NCBI GenBank assembly: GCA_002420115.1
Contig: DIHK01000006.1
Location: 640-19,483 of the forward strand
Reading direction: 5' to 3'
From: Nitrospira sp. UBA5698
GTDB taxonomy: Bacteria; Nitrospirota; Nitrospiria; Nitrospirales; Nitrospiraceae
DNA length: 18,844 bases
Position numbers and translations under genes: made by a program. Positions within the stretch are counted from its first letter, which is position 1, and each line of letters begins with the position of its first letter. Positions 1 through 6,610 of this stretch are shown one piece after another. The notes under the pieces are model-generated. The model saw only the letters and a program-made list of their open reading frames with translations. It was not told where the DNA came from and searched no databases.

Positions 1-1136
1 GCCTGGCTCCAGGTCGCCACCTGCCGAAACGAGAAGACCCCCCGTTTGTGAAGGAACCGTTCTAACGCCGGCCCGACCCCGCGGATGTGCTTCAAATCAT
101 CGGGCGACGCTCCGACCGCTGGGCCCTCATCCGACGGCTCACCGGCATGGTCCAGCTCCCCAGCTGGTTCGCTGCTCGTTACAACCGGCGCTTCTCGGCT
201 CTGCACGACAGTCTGACCAGCGGACCTCTCGATCTGGCCTTCGACAGTCTTCTCCCCGATCTGTGAAGACGTGGCTTGAAGCTGGGTGAGCTGTGTAGGA
301 AGGTCGAGACCCTCACGTGGCGGCTCACCCTCACCGAGCCACTTCTTATATTTCTTGTAGTATTCAACCTGCGTCCTGAAGACCATCTCCCCTGCCTGCG
401 CAGATGCGGCTTGGAGCTGAGCGATCTGCGCACGAAGATCGTCGATGACAGCCACCTCGCCTTCCAGCGCCTTGATCCGGGCCAGCTGCTCAGAATTGTC
501 GACCGGCACCTTCCCATGGCTTTCAATGTGAGGTGCGATTCGCTTCTCGACGATCTTCTCACCGGTCTGCGCAGACGCAGCTTGGAGCTCTGCAATCTGC
601 ACACGAAGATCATCGATCACAGCCACTTCCCCTTCTAATGCCTTGATCCGGGTCAGCTGCTCCGGATCGTCGACCGGCACCACCACCCGCCCTTCACTAG
701 CCCTTCCCCCGGCCTGCGCAGAAACAGTTTGGAGTTGAGCGATCTGCCCAAGCAGGCGAACGATCACGGCGACCTCACCCTCCAACGCCTTAATCCTCGC
801 CAGATGCTCCGGATTGTCGACCGGCCGATCGACGATCTTTTCCACGGTCTTTTCAATCGGCACTTCCACCAGCTTCTCAATGATCTTCTCGACTGGTACT
901 TCAACTCGCTTCACCACCACCCGTTCGACCGGCACCTCAATCCGCTTCTCAACGGTTCGTACCTCCGGCGGTTGATTAGCAAGCTTCGTGAGCATGGTGA
1001 CCTTACTCGCAAGGCGTTCCACCTCACGCCGCTTGTCATCTATCACGGTCCCCACCATCAGACCTTTGATTCCCCAACCAAGGAAACCAGCCCCCACCAC
1101 CGTCCCAAGCCAGCATGTCCAGTGCATAGACATCAT
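1..1136 (-). CDS. Membrane-anchored coiled-coil repeat protein with C-terminal helix-hairpin-helix motif (partial, runs off left edge)
   Basis: I translated the minus strand from the ATG at 1136 and found 378 codons with no stop up to the window edge. The protein starts with a hydrophobic segment (about residues 9-31), so it is probably anchored in the inner membrane by its N terminus. A charged helix follows (33-53), then three 12-residue repeats of the type VEVPVEK..EK (65-100), then three longer repeats, each with the core ARIKALEGEVAVI plus QIAQLQ..SAQ (about 104-250), predicted coiled coil. Residues 346-378 (DDLKHIRGVGPALERFL...) match the helix-hairpin-helix pattern L..I.GVGP..E..L...G. 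Its start overlaps the stop of the upstream OmpA-like gene as ATGA, with GGGGGAG as ribosome binding site, so the two are translationally coupled. The 3' end lies outside the window. Function unknown: it could bridge envelope and DNA or protein partners, which is inference. Confidence 0.85.
   Translation of the reverse strand, partial: MMSMHWTCWLGTVVGAGFLGWGIKGLMVGTVIDDKRREVERLASKVTMLTKLANQPPEVRTVEKRIEVPVERVVVKRVEVPVEKIIEKLVEVPIEKTVEKIVDRPVDNPEHLARIKALEGEVAVIVRLLGQIAQLQTVSAQAGGRASEGRVVVPVDDPEQLTRIKALEGEVAVIDDLRVQIAELQAASAQTGEKIVEKRIAPHIESHGKVPVDNSEQLARIKALEGEVAVIDDLRAQIAQLQAASAQAGEMVFRTQVEYYKKYKKWLGEGEPPREGLDLPTQLTQLQATSSQIGEKTVEGQIERSAGQTVVQSREAPVVTSSEPAGELDHAGEPSDEGPAVGASPDDLKHIRGVGPALERFLHKRGVFSFRQVATWSQ
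387..827 (-). repeat. Three diverged intragenic tandem repeats (units begin near 827, 680 and 509)
   Basis: Each unit encodes PVD(N/D).E(Q/H)L.RIKALEGEVAVI, then QIA(Q/E)LQ..SAQ.G. Unit lengths differ (about 49, 57 and 41 or more residues) because the segments between the conserved cores vary. A degenerate fourth copy (QLTQLQATSSQIGEK) lies near residues 282-296. The repeats are conserved in protein and DNA, which suggests recent duplication inside the gene. Confidence 0.8.
837..944 (-). repeat. Three 12-codon tandem repeats of the VEVPVEK type
   Basis: Residues 65-76, 77-88 and 89-100 of the coiled-coil protein share the pattern (R/L)(I/V)EVP(V/I)E(R/K)..(V/E)K. This short-period repeat lies between the membrane-proximal helix and the longer coiled-coil repeats and may be an extended spacer. 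Confidence 0.7.
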
Positions 1137-1702
1137 GGCTGCTCCCCCTTGGTGCCAATTAAGAATTCGATCTGCCGGTGTGGCTCACCCGCCTCATGGG
1201 TTGAACTCTCAGAGATCGGTTGCGATGCTCCATATCCTGTGGCAGTCAGACGATCGGCAACAATCCCTTTTGAGATCAGATACTCGACGACGGCCTTAGC
1301 CCGCTGTTCCGAAAGCAGCCGATTTGCGTGCTCGGGTCCGACACCGTCTGTATGACCGGCAACTTCAAAGACACTCGCGGGATCTTCTTGTAAAATCGCG
1401 GCCACGCTATTCAGGACAGCTTTCCCCTCTGGGACCAGCAGGGCGCTGTTGATTCGGAACATCATCGCAGTCCCCACCAGCAGCTCATCGATCTTTGTTT
1501 TCAGCACAGCTGCCGTGGAGACCTGCGTCACTGGTGTTGGCTCAATAAGCTTCTGAACCGGCGGAGGAGTTTCAGACAGGTTCTGCAATGCAACCGGAGG
1601 AGGTGACTTCACCACTCTTTCGCCACAGAAGAAGAACGTCACCCCAAGGATGCCTACCCCAAGAAGTATCAAGAACGGGTCTTTACCCTGCATGAACGTC
1701 AC
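1133..1702 (-). CDS. OmpA/Pal-family peptidoglycan-binding protein with N-terminal membrane anchor
   Basis: The 189-residue protein has a hydrophobic stretch at about residues 9-26, a proline-rich linker (about 34-58), and an OmpA C-terminal domain (about 74-184). The domain shows GHTDG (116-120) and NRLLSEQRA (127-135), whose Asp and Arg normally hold the meso-diaminopimelate of peptidoglycan, and the closing element HRQIEFLI. Residue C26 follows FFF, which is not a convincing lipobox, so an uncleaved anchor is more likely than a lipoprotein. The GTG at 1702 has AGG five bases upstream; the ATG three codons later is a possible alternative. The stop overlaps the next start as ATGA. The gene probably tethers a complex to the cell wall together with the downstream coiled-coil protein. 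Confidence 0.85.
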   Translation of the reverse strand: MTFMQGKDPFLILLGVGILGVTFFFCGERVVKSPPPVALQNLSETPPPVQKLIEPTPVTQVSTAAVLKTKIDELLVGTAMMFRINSALLVPEGKAVLNSVAAILQEDPASVFEVAGHTDGVGPEHANRLLSEQRAKAVVEYLISKGIVADRLTATGYGASQPISESSTHEAGEPHRQIEFLIGTKGEQP

Positions 1703-1737
1703 TTTAGCCTAAGGAGAATAAATGAGTCCGTCACAAC

Positions 1738-1766
1738 AGAATAGTGGTATTAGGCAGGGCCGTCAA
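1738..1766 (-). promoter_or_regulatory. Candidate sigma70-type promoter for the OmpA/coiled-coil operon
   Basis: On the minus strand TTGACG (1766-1761) is followed by a 17-base spacer and TATTCT (1743-1738). This would start transcription near 1731, about 29 bases before the GTG of the OmpA-like gene. It rests on consensus similarity only. Confidence 0.5.
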
Positions 1767-2048
1767 GAGGTCGGTCTTGTGCTATTGTCTGACAGCCGGA
1801 ACACTCACGGCCTAGTAGTGCCCCACTGACTGTGGATTGGTGCCACGTCTTGTTTCGCGGAGCCTGATGAGGACGCGCACAACCTTCCCACGTTGTCGAG
1901 GGAATGAACGCCAGGCGTCAGTGCCTCCAGCGTTTCAATTTTTCAACAATACGCGCCGCGCGCCATGTCGAAATCTGTAGCAGGCCTGAAAGGCCAACAT
2001 CTGATTCAGTTGGGGTTCTTCTGTTGTCTTGCCTGTGTGGAAAGCAAT
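1767..2048. other. Intergenic stretch without recognisable gene
   Basis: Together with the promoter on its left and the hairpin on its right this forms a 403-base gap. Its only open frame (plus strand, 1904-2113) has no recognisable motif and runs into the hairpin and the end of cysN, so I do not call it a gene. I see only very short inverted repeats, such as GGCC around TGAAA near 1985, and no RNA gene. Confidence 0.5.
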
Positions 2049-2052
2049 GGCA

Positions 2053-2097
2053 CACTCGACACGAGTCGATGACCAGCATGGTCGATCGTGTCGAGTG
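2053..2097 (-). terminator. Hairpin with 12-bp perfect stem downstream of cysN
   Basis: CACTCGACACGA (2053-2064) is the exact reverse complement of 2086-2097, and the loop contains a second GACC/GGTC pairing. It lies just after the cysN stop codon on the minus strand. No clear T tract follows, so it may be a factor-assisted terminator or a transcript-stabilising 3' structure rather than a textbook intrinsic terminator. Confidence 0.55.
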
Positions 2098-2105
2098 CCG
2101 CTGCT

Positions 2106-3950
2106 CTAAATAGAATATTGAAAGACCGGCTTGGCGCCAATGGCCTGAGCCAAGACACCCCGACGTTTCAATTCATCCAAGATTCGGGCCGTGGCTGCAT
2201 CAAAGTCCGTGGGACCCGTCAGGACAACATCCGTATTGGGTGGCGGCTCCTCTGCGGTCTTGCTCATGTGGACCGCAATGACCGGCGCAGGATGGACGAG
2301 GGTCCTAATGGCTTCCGAGGCTTCGCGATAGGCCATCCCGAAGGGATTCGTCGTCGATACGACGATGAGACCGGTGTCGATGAGGAGTCTTGCCACTTCG
2401 CCGTAGCGGCGGGCCATTTCAGTCGTCTGTCCCCGCTCTTCTTCGCTGAGATCCGCATCCAGACCGCGGCGCAGGTTTTCTCCGTCCAGCAAGTAGGCAT
2501 GACGTCCGTCTGCCACGAGACGGCCTTCAAGCTTTCTCGCCAGGAATGATTTCCCCGTGTGGCGACCGCCGGTAATCAGGACGATCGCCGCTCGATGGCC
2601 GTATTGCTGTGCCCGATCCTCGACAGTGACTTCACCCTTCACCCAGGCAAAATCGCGACGCCTAGCCTCTTCGCGGAGAAACTCCTGATCGTCATGGACG
2701 AGTTCAGTAATGATGCCCCCGCCCGCGATATCATACTCATCGACGAGGACGAACCGGCCGGTGGCCTCAAAGGATGCCGACAGGTCGAAGGCAACCGGGG
2801 CCTTGGTGCGCAAGGTCAATTCGGCCACTTGATTCTTCCCGACACTGTTACTGCCCTGCTGCTGTGCGAGGTCCATGGTATCGATGATTCTGTGAATCGA
2901 GGCCACCTCGCAGTCCACTTCCTTCGTGGCGACGCGCAACAGATACTTGCGGCCTTTCTCCAACGGCTTCTTCCCCAACCAAAACAGATTGGCCCGGAAT
3001 GCTGTCGAGACCGACGGCAGATGCTCTTGATGTGAGGCAATCTCACCTCGCTCCACGAAAATCTGCTCATCGAGTGTGATGCCGATCGATTGACCGGCCT
3101 GGCCTTCAGTCGGCTGCGGCTCAATATTGAAGGCCTCTACCGTTCTAATATTCGCCCGCTTGTTGGATGGCGAGAACACGAGATGATCGCCTACCTTCAG
3201 CCGCCCTGCTGTAATTCGACCGGTGATGATCCGCCGCGCATCGAACTTATAGACATCCTGGACAGATAGTCGCAGTGGCTGCTCGGAACGAGCGGTTTCC
3301 TTTTGAAACGCGCTGAGTGTGTCTAGCACGGTAGGACCGCTGTACCAGGACATCGCCTGGCTACGGTTCGCGATATTGTCCCCAAGCTTGGCACTCACCG
3401 GAATGAACTGTGCCGGCACCGCTTTGAATTGCCCTAAAAATTCCCGGTATTCTTTTTCAATCCCGTCGAACACATCCTGCCGATAGCCGACCAGGTCCAT
3501 CTTATTCACCACCACGGCAAACTGGCGGACCCCAAGCAACGACAGAAGATATCCATGCTTCTTGGACTGCTCCTTGACCCCTTCCAACGCATCGATCAAC
3601 AGCAAGGCGGCTTCAGCACGAGCTGCCCCGGAAATCATGTTCTTCAGAAACTCTTTGTGCCCCGGGGCATCAATAATGATGTACTGCCTGCCCTTCCACA
3701 TGAAAAACGTACGGGCCGTGTCGATCGTAATCCCCTGCTCCTGTTCCTCAAGGAAGGCATCGAAGAGAAACGCGTACTCGAATTCCTTCCCCTGCTGTTT
3801 GCAGATGGCCTGCACTTTTTCTAACTTCCCGTCAGGCAGTGAGCCGGTATCGGCATACAGTCGGCCCAGCAGGGTGGACTTGCCATGATCCACATGGCCG
3901 ACAATGACGATGTTCAAATTTTCAGATGGTTTTGTCACATTGACTTGCAT
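2106..3950 (-). CDS. cysN: Sulfate adenylyltransferase subunit 1 (CysN) fused to a degenerate APS-kinase-like domain
   Basis: The 614-residue protein is the GTPase subunit of ATP sulfurylase, which with CysD makes adenosine 5'-phosphosulfate (APS) from sulfate and ATP. The GTPase motifs are intact: GHVDHGKST (18-26), DAPGH (94-98), NKMD (149-152) and SAK (186-188), followed by elongation-factor-like beta barrels to about residue 425. From about 455 the sequence resembles APS kinase: a Walker-type loop GGRHTGKS (461-468) and DGENLRRGL (489-497). However, the usual FISP..AER segment is replaced by a TTNPFG stretch, the KGLYKKARAG lid and the FTGIDSPYE region are absent, and the domain is short. 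The kinase half is therefore probably inactive or altered. The gene is last in the operon, 98 bases after cysD. The start ATG at 3950 has a modest GAGTGAG ribosome binding site. Confidence 0.93.
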   Translation of the reverse strand: MQVNVTKPSENLNIVIVGHVDHGKSTLLGRLYADTGSLPDGKLEKVQAICKQQGKEFEYAFLFDAFLEEQEQGITIDTARTFFMWKGRQYIIIDAPGHKEFLKNMISGAARAEAALLLIDALEGVKEQSKKHGYLLSLLGVRQFAVVVNKMDLVGYRQDVFDGIEKEYREFLGQFKAVPAQFIPVSAKLGDNIANRSQAMSWYSGPTVLDTLSAFQKETARSEQPLRLSVQDVYKFDARRIITGRITAGRLKVGDHLVFSPSNKRANIRTVEAFNIEPQPTEGQAGQSIGITLDEQIFVERGEIASHQEHLPSVSTAFRANLFWLGKKPLEKGRKYLLRVATKEVDCEVASIHRIIDTMDLAQQQGSNSVGKNQVAELTLRTKAPVAFDLSASFEATGRFVLVDEYDIAGGGIITELVHDDQEFLREEARRRDFAWVKGEVTVEDRAQQYGHRAAIVLITGGRHTGKSFLARKLEGRLVADGRHAYLLDGENLRRGLDADLSEEERGQTTEMARRYGEVARLLIDTGLIVVSTTNPFGMAYREASEAIRTLVHPAPVIAVHMSKTAEEPPPNTDVVLTGPTDFDAATARILDELKRRGVLAQAIGAKPVFQYSI

Positions 3951-3962
3951 GCGTGCTCACTC

Positions 3963-4040
3963 GTGAATGGTTGATGGGCGATGGTTCACGATCAATGAAG
4001 AAATACGCTGTTTCTCATCTCTCACTCATGAACCATTCAC
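3963..4040. repeat. Inverted-repeat element in the cysD-cysN gap
   Basis: GTGAATGGTT at 3963-3972 is the exact reverse complement of AACCATTCAC at 4031-4040. ATGGTTCA at 3981-3988 is the reverse complement of TGAACCAT at 4029-4036, so two alternative foldings compete for the same arm. The element fills almost the whole spacer inside the operon. It could be a dispersed intergenic repeat or an mRNA processing or stability hairpin. Confidence 0.55.
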
Positions 4041-4048
4041 CCTTCTGT

Positions 4049-4846
4049 CTACATATAGCCATCTTTGCGCAGGAGCTCCATGCCCCGTCCTTCGTCCTGC
4101 GCTCGGCCGGATCGCTCGGCCACGGTCGTATGTCGCAACTCCTCGATAATGTCATCCACGGTCTTGGCCGTCGATTTGATCGGAGTTGTACAAGGTGCAC
4201 AACCAAGACTGCGATAGCGTGTCCCGTCGCCCTTATCGAGATAGAGGTCGATGAACGGAATGTTTTCGAGTTTGATGTACTCCCAAATATTGATTTCAGT
4301 CCAATCCAAGAGGGGATGAATTCGGATATGGGTGCCTGGTGGAAAGGTGGTTTTGTATTGATCCCAGAGCTCAGGCGGCTGATCTCGAAAGTCCCAATCG
4401 CCGTGTTTATCCCGAGGAGAGAAATAGCGTTCCTTAGCCCTCGTCCCTTCCTCATCGGCCCGGACCCCAAGAATAACCCCGGTATAACCTTTGTTCTCCA
4501 AGAGTTGCTTGAGGCCGTTCGTCTTCAGCGCCGTGCAACAGACCACACGGCCCAGGGTGTGGTTCATACCGGCCGCCAAGGCTTCTTTATTTTGGCCGAC
4601 GACCAAATCTAATCGCCACTCTCGCGCCAGACGGTCGCGGTACTCGATCATCGCCGGAATTTTGTAGCTGGTATCGACATGGAGCAGTGGGAACGGCACG
4701 TGCCCAAAGAAGGCCTTGCGGGCCAGCCACAGCAGCACGGTGGAATCCTTGCCCATCGACCAGAGCATAGCGAGATTGTTGAAATGCTTGTAGGCTTCTC
4801 GCAGGATATAGACGCTTTGATCTTCCAATTGACGAAGGTGTTTCAT
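4049..4846 (-). CDS. cysD: Sulfate adenylyltransferase subunit 2 (CysD)
   Basis: The 265-residue protein is the catalytic ATP-pyrophosphatase subunit that adenylates sulfate to APS together with the CysN GTPase. It has the PP-loop SMGKDST (30-36), the LLHVDTSYK..AMIEYRD segment typical of CysD, and the C-terminal LGCAPCTTPI..TA region. It is shorter than the E. coli enzyme (302 residues) but covers the whole family fold, so it looks complete. The ATG at 4846 has GAGG close upstream (CAGAGGTC). It lies 26 bases after the TrpD-like gene and before cysN, on the same strand, consistent with one transcript. Confidence 0.95.
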   Translation of the reverse strand: MKHLRQLEDQSVYILREAYKHFNNLAMLWSMGKDSTVLLWLARKAFFGHVPFPLLHVDTSYKIPAMIEYRDRLAREWRLDLVVGQNKEALAAGMNHTLGRVVCCTALKTNGLKQLLENKGYTGVILGVRADEEGTRAKERYFSPRDKHGDWDFRDQPPELWDQYKTTFPPGTHIRIHPLLDWTEINIWEYIKLENIPFIDLYLDKGDGTRYRSLGCAPCTTPIKSTAKTVDDIIEELRHTTVAERSGRAQDEGRGMELLRKDGYM

Positions 4847-4872
4847 GACCTCTGTTCTTTCCGGTTCTTGTT

Positions 4873-5913
4873 CTACACTGCCACCGACTGTTTGACGAGA
4901 TCCTCCAGCTTGCGAGCCGCAGCGCCTCCTTCAATCGCGGCGCGAGCGGCTGGGAAACAAGCGGCAAGCGATGCCCCTTTCCCTGCGGCATACAGCAACA
5001 TCGCCGCATTCATCAGCACCCAATCCTTTTGACCGCCCTGCACTCGACTCTCAAGTATTCGACGCAGAAGATCCGCTTCTTTCTCACGCTGGTCCGGTGG
5101 AAATCCAGCCATCTCACGGGATGGGGCCAATGCTAAACCGAAATCCTTTGGCGCCACACCGATCGGCGTGATCCGCTCGTCGCGCAATTCCAATACTCTC
5201 GTTGCCATCGAGGCAGACAATTCTGGATCCCCCTCGACTCCCCGTACAACCAGGGCATGGGGACAGCCAAGGATGCGTAAGGCTTCGGCTGTCTTTTCAA
5301 AATGAGGTGGGTGCGACAACCCCACCACTTGCACCTTTGCCCGAGCCGGATTGAGTAGTCTTGCAATAGGATGGAACACATTCCTGACTCCAAGCGTCTG
5401 GCGCATTTCCAGAAAACGATAGATCGGTGGGTGGTAGAGTCCGATGTCCAAATACGCGAAGCGATTTCGGTTCACCTCTTCGGCAACCTGTTTGGGTTCG
5501 GCATCCACCCGAATCCCTAGCGCTTTTAACACCCCAGCCGCGCCAGGCCGTCCAGGGATTCCATCATAGCCGTGCATTAAGACTGTTGCCCCGGCTGCTG
5601 TCGCCACGATTGAGGCCGCGACAATCGCGTGAAAGGTGTCTTGTTTTCCCGCGTAGGTCGGCACATCCACGACAGCCGACTCCCGTGAGACTGCGAGCGG
5701 TGGCACATATTGGCGAGCGGCAGCGGTCAATCCCGCCAACTCCGTGACGGACTCCATTTTGAATCGCATGGCAATGAGGAATGCCCCGACTTGAGCCGGG
5801 GTTGCTTCACCCTCGACTAAGGCCTTCATCGCTTGTTTACACTCGTCCCAGGTCAGGTCTTTGGACGCTTTGGGGCCCTTGGCAATTTTTGCGAGGATTT
5901 CGTGAAATGGCAT
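4873..5913 (-). CDS. TrpD-like glycosyl transferase family 3 protein of unknown function in the sulfate operon
   Basis: From the ATG at 5913 the protein is 346 residues long. It has the N-terminal helical domain of the anthranilate phosphoribosyltransferase family (MPFHEILAKI..., EATPAQVGAFLIAMR near 36-50) and the alpha/beta domain with YHPPIYRFLEMRQTLGVRN and a LLNPA segment. The phosphoribosyl-pyrophosphate loop GTGGD of true TrpD is missing: at that place is PTYAGKQDTFH (about 85-95). It is therefore not expected to make phosphoribosyl anthranilate, and no other trp gene is nearby. It resembles the TrpD-like proteins of unknown role; a link to sulfur or siroheme metabolism is only suggested by position. 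The ATG lies one base after the cysH stop. An in-frame ATG at 5949 would overlap cysH by 35 bases with poor ribosome-binding spacing. Confidence 0.8.
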   Translation of the reverse strand: MPFHEILAKIAKGPKASKDLTWDECKQAMKALVEGEATPAQVGAFLIAMRFKMESVTELAGLTAAARQYVPPLAVSRESAVVDVPTYAGKQDTFHAIVAASIVATAAGATVLMHGYDGIPGRPGAAGVLKALGIRVDAEPKQVAEEVNRNRFAYLDIGLYHPPIYRFLEMRQTLGVRNVFHPIARLLNPARAKVQVVGLSHPPHFEKTAEALRILGCPHALVVRGVEGDPELSASMATRVLELRDERITPIGVAPKDFGLALAPSREMAGFPPDQREKEADLLRRILESRVQGGQKDWVLMNAAMLLYAAGKGASLAACFPAARAAIEGGAAARKLEDLVKQSVAV

Positions 5914-5914
5914 G

Positions 5915-6607
5915 TTACGACTTGTGAAGCCCGCACTCGGTTTTGGCATTACCCTGCCAACGGCCTGATCGAGGATCTTGCCCCGGCATCACTGGTTTTG
6001 TGCAATGGGTGCAGCCAATGCTGGGGTAATTCTGATCATGCAGGGGGTTGTAGGGAACTTCGTAAATCTTGATGTAGGTCCAGACATCGGTCCAGCTCCA
6101 TCGCGCCAGTGGGTTGACCTTGACCAACTTGAACTTGTCGTCCCACTCGATCAAACCTGCACTCGCTCTTGATGGGGCTTGGTCACGCCTGATGCCAGTG
6201 ATCCATGCGTTGTACCCCTTCAGCACACGGGTCAGTGGTTCAACTTTCCGAAGCTGGCAACACTGATCGGGACTGCTCGTCCACAGTGCATCGCCATAGG
6301 ACTCTGCTTGTTTCTGCGGCGTCAATAATGACTTCACTTGGATCACTTGCGCCGGCTTCAACTGATACCTTTCGATGATGCGATCTCTCGTCGCATAGGT
6401 TTCCGGAAACAAGAAATCGGTATCGAGATAAAACAATGGGACATCGGGATTCATGCGATGCACCATATCGACGAGGACTACATCTTCAGCCCCAAAGCTG
6501 CAGGCCAACACAATCTGTGGATGGTACGTCTCAATGGCGTAGGCCAACACATCTTGCGGCGATTTCGCCTCGAAGGAATCACTGAGCATCTTGAAATCAG
6601 CACTCAC
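5915..6607 (-). CDS. cysH: Assimilatory adenylylsulfate (APS) reductase, CysH family with iron-sulfur cysteines
   Basis: The 230-residue protein reduces activated sulfate to sulfite using thioredoxin or glutaredoxin. It has the pyrophosphatase-like loop SFGAED (37-42), YLDTDFLFPET (60-70), WITGIRRDQ (135-143) and the catalytic C-terminal Cys in ECGLH (224-228). It also carries the cysteine pair C116-C117 and C199-T-H-C202, the [4Fe-4S] ligands that distinguish APS reductases from the cluster-free PAPS reductases of enteric bacteria. The substrate is therefore predicted to be APS, matching the poor APS-kinase domain on CysN. The start is GTG at 6607, three bases after the sulfite reductase stop, with GAGG upstream; an ATG at codon 7 is an alternative. 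Confidence 0.93.
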   Translation of the reverse strand: MSADFKMLSDSFEAKSPQDVLAYAIETYHPQIVLACSFGAEDVVLVDMVHRMNPDVPLFYLDTDFLFPETYATRDRIIERYQLKPAQVIQVKSLLTPQKQAESYGDALWTSSPDQCCQLRKVEPLTRVLKGYNAWITGIRRDQAPSRASAGLIEWDDKFKLVKVNPLARWSWTDVWTYIKIYEVPYNPLHDQNYPSIGCTHCTKPVMPGQDPRSGRWQGNAKTECGLHKS

Positions 6608-6610
6608 CAG

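Noticed and set aside
179..613. Minus-strand open frame of 144 codons rich in Arg and Ser
   Set aside because: It is a different frame of the same strand as the coiled-coil repeat gene. The repeats in the real gene keep their codons in the other frame.
387..944. Repeats considered as a possible CRISPR array
   Set aside because: The units vary in length, have no constant spacers, and keep an open reading frame with coiled-coil pattern. They are intragenic protein repeats.
729..1355. Plus-strand open frame of 208 codons rich in His and Leu
   Set aside because: It lies antisense to the coiled-coil gene and the OmpA-like gene, both of which have clear motifs and coupled starts. Its His/Leu-rich composition is what the antisense of coiled-coil codons gives.
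1904..2113. Short plus-strand open frame of 69 codons in the cysN-ompA gap
   Set aside because: No ribosome binding site, no motif, and it runs through the hairpin and into the end of cysN.
4873..5949. Calling the TrpD-like gene trpD with start at 5949
   Set aside because: The phosphoribosyl loop of TrpD is missing and there is no tryptophan context. The start at 5949 overlaps cysH by 35 bases and its AGGG is too close to the ATG.
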